DNA from: a bacterium | Lineage (GTDB): Bacteria > JAMCPX01 | DNA: 7,670 nucleotides | Reading direction: 5' to 3' | Assembly (NCBI GenBank): GCA_021800575.1 | Contig: JAJYYW010000057.1 | Coordinates: forward strand, 1-7,670 | Shown here: positions 5,307 to 7,670 of the stretch, in pieces | Position numbering within the stretch: position 1 is the first letter of the stretch | How the letters are laid out: each line of letters starts with the position of its first letter | The notes under the pieces: generated by a model | The model's input: only the letters and a program-made list of their open reading frames with translations | Database searches by the model: none | Told to the model about the DNA's origin: nothing | Made by a program: the position numbers and the translations under genes

Positions 5307-7670
5307 ATGGACAAGGCATATACCCATAAAAACATCGAAAACACCTGGTACGCCGAATGGCTGCGCAGAGGTTATTTCCATAACCAGCCGGACAACCGGC
5401 GTCCCTATTCCATCGTTATCCCTCCACCGAACATAACAGGTTTTCTGCACATGGGACACGCGCTCAACAACACCCTGCAGGACATTATGGTGCGCTACAA
5501 GATGATGCAGGGGTACAACACGGTGTGGATCCCGGGCACGGATCACGCCGGTATAGCGACCCAGAACGTTGTGGAGAAGCAGCTCACCAAAGAGGGCCTC
5601 GACCGGTTTAAGATCGGCAGGGAAAAGTTCATCCAGCGCGTGTGGGAATGGAAGCAGCAATCGGGAGACACCATCGTCAACCAGTTGATGAAACTGGGGG
5701 TGGCATGTGACTGGTCCCGGCAGCGGTTTACGATGGATGAAGGGCTTTCCCGGGCCGTAAAAGAGGTGTTCGTCCGGCTGTACAATGAAGGCCTTATTTA
5801 CCGTGGTGAGTACATCATCAATTGGTGCCCCCGGTGTTCTACGGCACTGTCGGACCTCGAGGTGGAGCATAAAGACGAGGCCGGCAAGCTCTACTACATC
5901 GTCTACCGGTTTTCCGGACAAAGCGGCGGGATAACGGTTGCGACGACCCGGCCTGAAACCATGCTCGGCGATATGGCCGTTGCTGTGCATCCGGACGACC
6001 CCCGGTACAAGGATGCGATCGGGAAGACAGTGGTTGTGCCGATCGTGGACAGGGAAATACCGGTCATAGCGGACCACGCGGTCCACAGTGATTTCGGCAC
6101 CGGTGCGGTGAAGGTAACTCCTGCGCACGATTTCGATGACTTCGAAATGTCGAGGCGGCATTCGTTGCCCTCCCTGCAGGTCATCGATCAGAGCGGGAAG
6201 ATGACAGCGGCTGCGGGCAAGTATCAGGGCATGGACCGCTCCAGGGCGAGGATCGCGATCCTCGAGAAACTGCAGAAGCTCGGTGTGCTGGCAAAGGCCG
6301 ATGACTATGCATTGTCTGCAGGCACGTGTTACCGATGCGGGACGGTCACCGAGCCCATGGTTTCGACCCAGTGGTTTGTAAAAACCAAACCCCTTGCCGC
6401 GGAAGCGATCAGGGCTGTCCGGGAGCAGCGGACACGGATCATACCGCAGCAGTGGGAAAAATCCTATTTCGAATGGATGGAAAATATCAAGGATTGGTGC
6501 ATATCCCGCCAGATCTGGTGGGGACACCGGATCCCCGCCTGGTATTGCGATGACTGCGGGCAGGTCACCGTTGCAGCAGAACCACCGCTTTCGTGCGGAC
6601 ACTGCGGCAGTACCCGCATCCACCAGGACGACGATGTTCTCGATACCTGGTTCTCATCCGCACTCTGGCCGTTTTCAACGCTCGGATGGCCGGACAAGAC
6701 CCCTGAGCTTGCGTATTATTACCCGACCAGCATCCTCATTACGGCCTTTGACATCCTGTTCTTCTGGGTCGCCCGGATGATGATGATGGGGCTGAAATTC
6801 ATGGGAGACGTCCCCTTTAAAGATGTGTACATCCATGCGCTGGTGCGCGACGAGTTCGGCAAGAAGATGAGCAAGACCAAAGGCAACGTGATCGATCCGC
6901 TCGTGATCATCGATAAGTACGGGACGGATGCGTTCAGGTTCACCCTCGCTTCCATGGCCGCACAGGGCAGGGACATAAAACTCTCGGAACAACGGATAAC
7001 CGGTTACCGGAATTTTATCAACAAGCTGTGGAACAGTACACGATTTCTCATGATGAAGGTTGAAGAGAGCGGGGTGACCTATCCTCCGAAACAGGACAAC
7101 GAGGTTCCCATCGATGCGTGGATCAACGAAAAGCTTTGCGCAACGGCTGTCACCGTACGGGATGCGATCGACAATTACCGGTTTAATGACGCCGCAGCTG
7201 CACTGTACCAGTTTATCTGGCATGAGTACTGCGACTGGTACCTCGAGATGGTCAAGATCTATACCGCCTCTTCACCGGATACGCGGCCGGTCGCGAATAT
7301 GCTGTTCGTACATGAGACCATCGTCCGCCTCCTGCACCCCTTTACGCCCTTCGTGACCGAGGAAATATACCACATTCTGCTGGGCATACCCGGACATCAC
7401 GCCGGACAGGAAGAGTCCATTCTGCGAACGTCGTACCCGGATCCGGAACAGCTTGCCGTTCCCGGCGGACACTCCACCTCCACGGCGGACCTCGATACGG
7501 TCATCGGGATCATAACGAAAATACGCACCATCCGCGCCGAGTGCAACGTTCCCGCCGCAAGCTTCGTTGACCTGGGTTTTGCCGGCGATGATGCAAAAAC
7601 AGCCCTCACGGACACGTATGCAGGCTATATCTCCGCGCTGGTCCACGGGAGGATACTCCCGTCACCGTCA
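5307..7670 (+). CDS. valS: Valyl-tRNA synthetase (3' end beyond the window)
   Basis: This class I synthetase charges tRNA-Val with valine in the cytoplasm and hydrolyses mischarged Thr-tRNA. The frame is open for 788 codons to the window edge; about 90-100 residues of the C-terminal tRNA-binding arm seem to be missing. Visible landmarks are the HIGH motif as HMGH (48-51) after PPPNITG, GTDHAGIATQ (77-86), the CP1 editing domain with TTRPETMLGD (213-222) and GTGAVKVTPAHDFDDF (264-279), WCISRQIWWGHRIP (397-410), DVLDTWFSSALWPF (443-456), and the KMSKS loop as KMSKT (520-524). Four Cys-x2-Cys pairs (174/177, 341/344, 414/417, 430/433) suggest zinc knuckles, as in Thermus-type ValS. I chose the ATG at 5307 because the product starts like E. 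coli ValS. A GTG at 5295 in the same frame, behind GAGAAG, would add four residues and is the alternative. The gene probably shares a transcript with the receiver gene upstream. Confidence 0.97.
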   Translation, partial: MDKAYTHKNIENTWYAEWLRRGYFHNQPDNRRPYSIVIPPPNITGFLHMGHALNNTLQDIMVRYKMMQGYNTVWIPGTDHAGIATQNVVEKQLTKEGLDRFKIGREKFIQRVWEWKQQSGDTIVNQLMKLGVACDWSRQRFTMDEGLSRAVKEVFVRLYNEGLIYRGEYIINWCPRCSTALSDLEVEHKDEAGKLYYIVYRFSGQSGGITVATTRPETMLGDMAVAVHPDDPRYKDAIGKTVVVPIVDREIPVIADHAVHSDFGTGAVKVTPAHDFDDFEMSRRHSLPSLQVIDQSGKMTAAAGKYQGMDRSRARIAILEKLQKLGVLAKADDYALSAGTCYRCGTVTEPMVSTQWFVKTKPLAAEAIRAVREQRTRIIPQQWEKSYFEWMENIKDWCISRQIWWGHRIPAWYCDDCGQVTVAAEPPLSCGHCGSTRIHQDDDVLDTWFSSALWPFSTLGWPDKTPELAYYYPTSILITAFDILFFWVARMMMMGLKFMGDVPFKDVYIHALVRDEFGKKMSKTKGNVIDPLVIIDKYGTDAFRFTLASMAAQGRDIKLSEQRITGYRNFINKLWNSTRFLMMKVEESGVTYPPKQDNEVPIDAWINEKLCATAVTVRDAIDNYRFNDAAAALYQFIWHEYCDWYLEMVKIYTASSPDTRPVANMLFVHETIVRLLHPFTPFVTEEIYHILLGIPGHHAGQEESILRTSYPDPEQLAVPGGHSTSTADLDTVIGIITKIRTIRAECNVPAASFVDLGFAGDDAKTALTDTYAGYISALVHGRILPSPS

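Noticed and set aside
5238..6623. A 461-codon open frame on the minus strand opposite valS
   Set aside because: It lies wholly antisense to a clear valS reading frame with all catalytic motifs. Its product is Pro/Arg/His-rich with no recognisable domain, as expected from codon bias in GC-rich coding DNA.

Overview
The window is a dense bacterial chromosomal segment of moderate-to-high GC, estimated by eye. It most resembles a deltaproteobacterium (Desulfobacterota) or a close relative. That placement is an inference from three things: a GspL with a PilM-like actin fold, a GspN of the Leptospira/deltaproteobacterial type, and an orphan receiver-domain protein directly upstream of valS. No taxonomic search could be run. 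No mobile element, CRISPR array, tRNA or rRNA was seen.

Left half, minus strand (3926 down to 1): accA (acetyl-CoA carboxylase carboxyltransferase alpha subunit) is followed by gspL, gspM, gspN and the first codons of one more gene that leaves the window. Every junction overlaps: accA/gspL by 4 nt, gspL/gspM by 1 nt, gspM/gspN by 8 nt, and gspN/next gene by 4 nt. This looks like one translationally coupled operon. It joins the first committed step of fatty acid synthesis to the inner-membrane platform of a type II secretion system (T2SS). GspK, the usual upstream neighbour of gspL, is absent from this position.

Centre (3927-4058): a 132-bp divergent intergenic region holds a good sigma70-like promoter for the accA operon, a possible promoter for the rightward gene, a perfect 12-bp palindrome, overlapping inverted repeats and a strong ribosome binding site.

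Right half, plus strand: a 391-residue protein has an N-terminal receiver domain with an intact phosphorylation site, a long Pro/Ala-rich linker with runs of six and seven prolines, an acidic segment, and a helical C-terminus built on two copies of a 28-residue repeat. It has no DNA-binding output domain. After 72 bp comes valS (valyl-tRNA synthetase), which stays open to the window edge and lacks only its C-terminal part.

The core genes are ordinary. The parts most worth a second look are the orphan receiver protein with its C-terminal repeat, the accA-gspLMN coupling, and the accA promoter, which would give an almost leaderless transcript.
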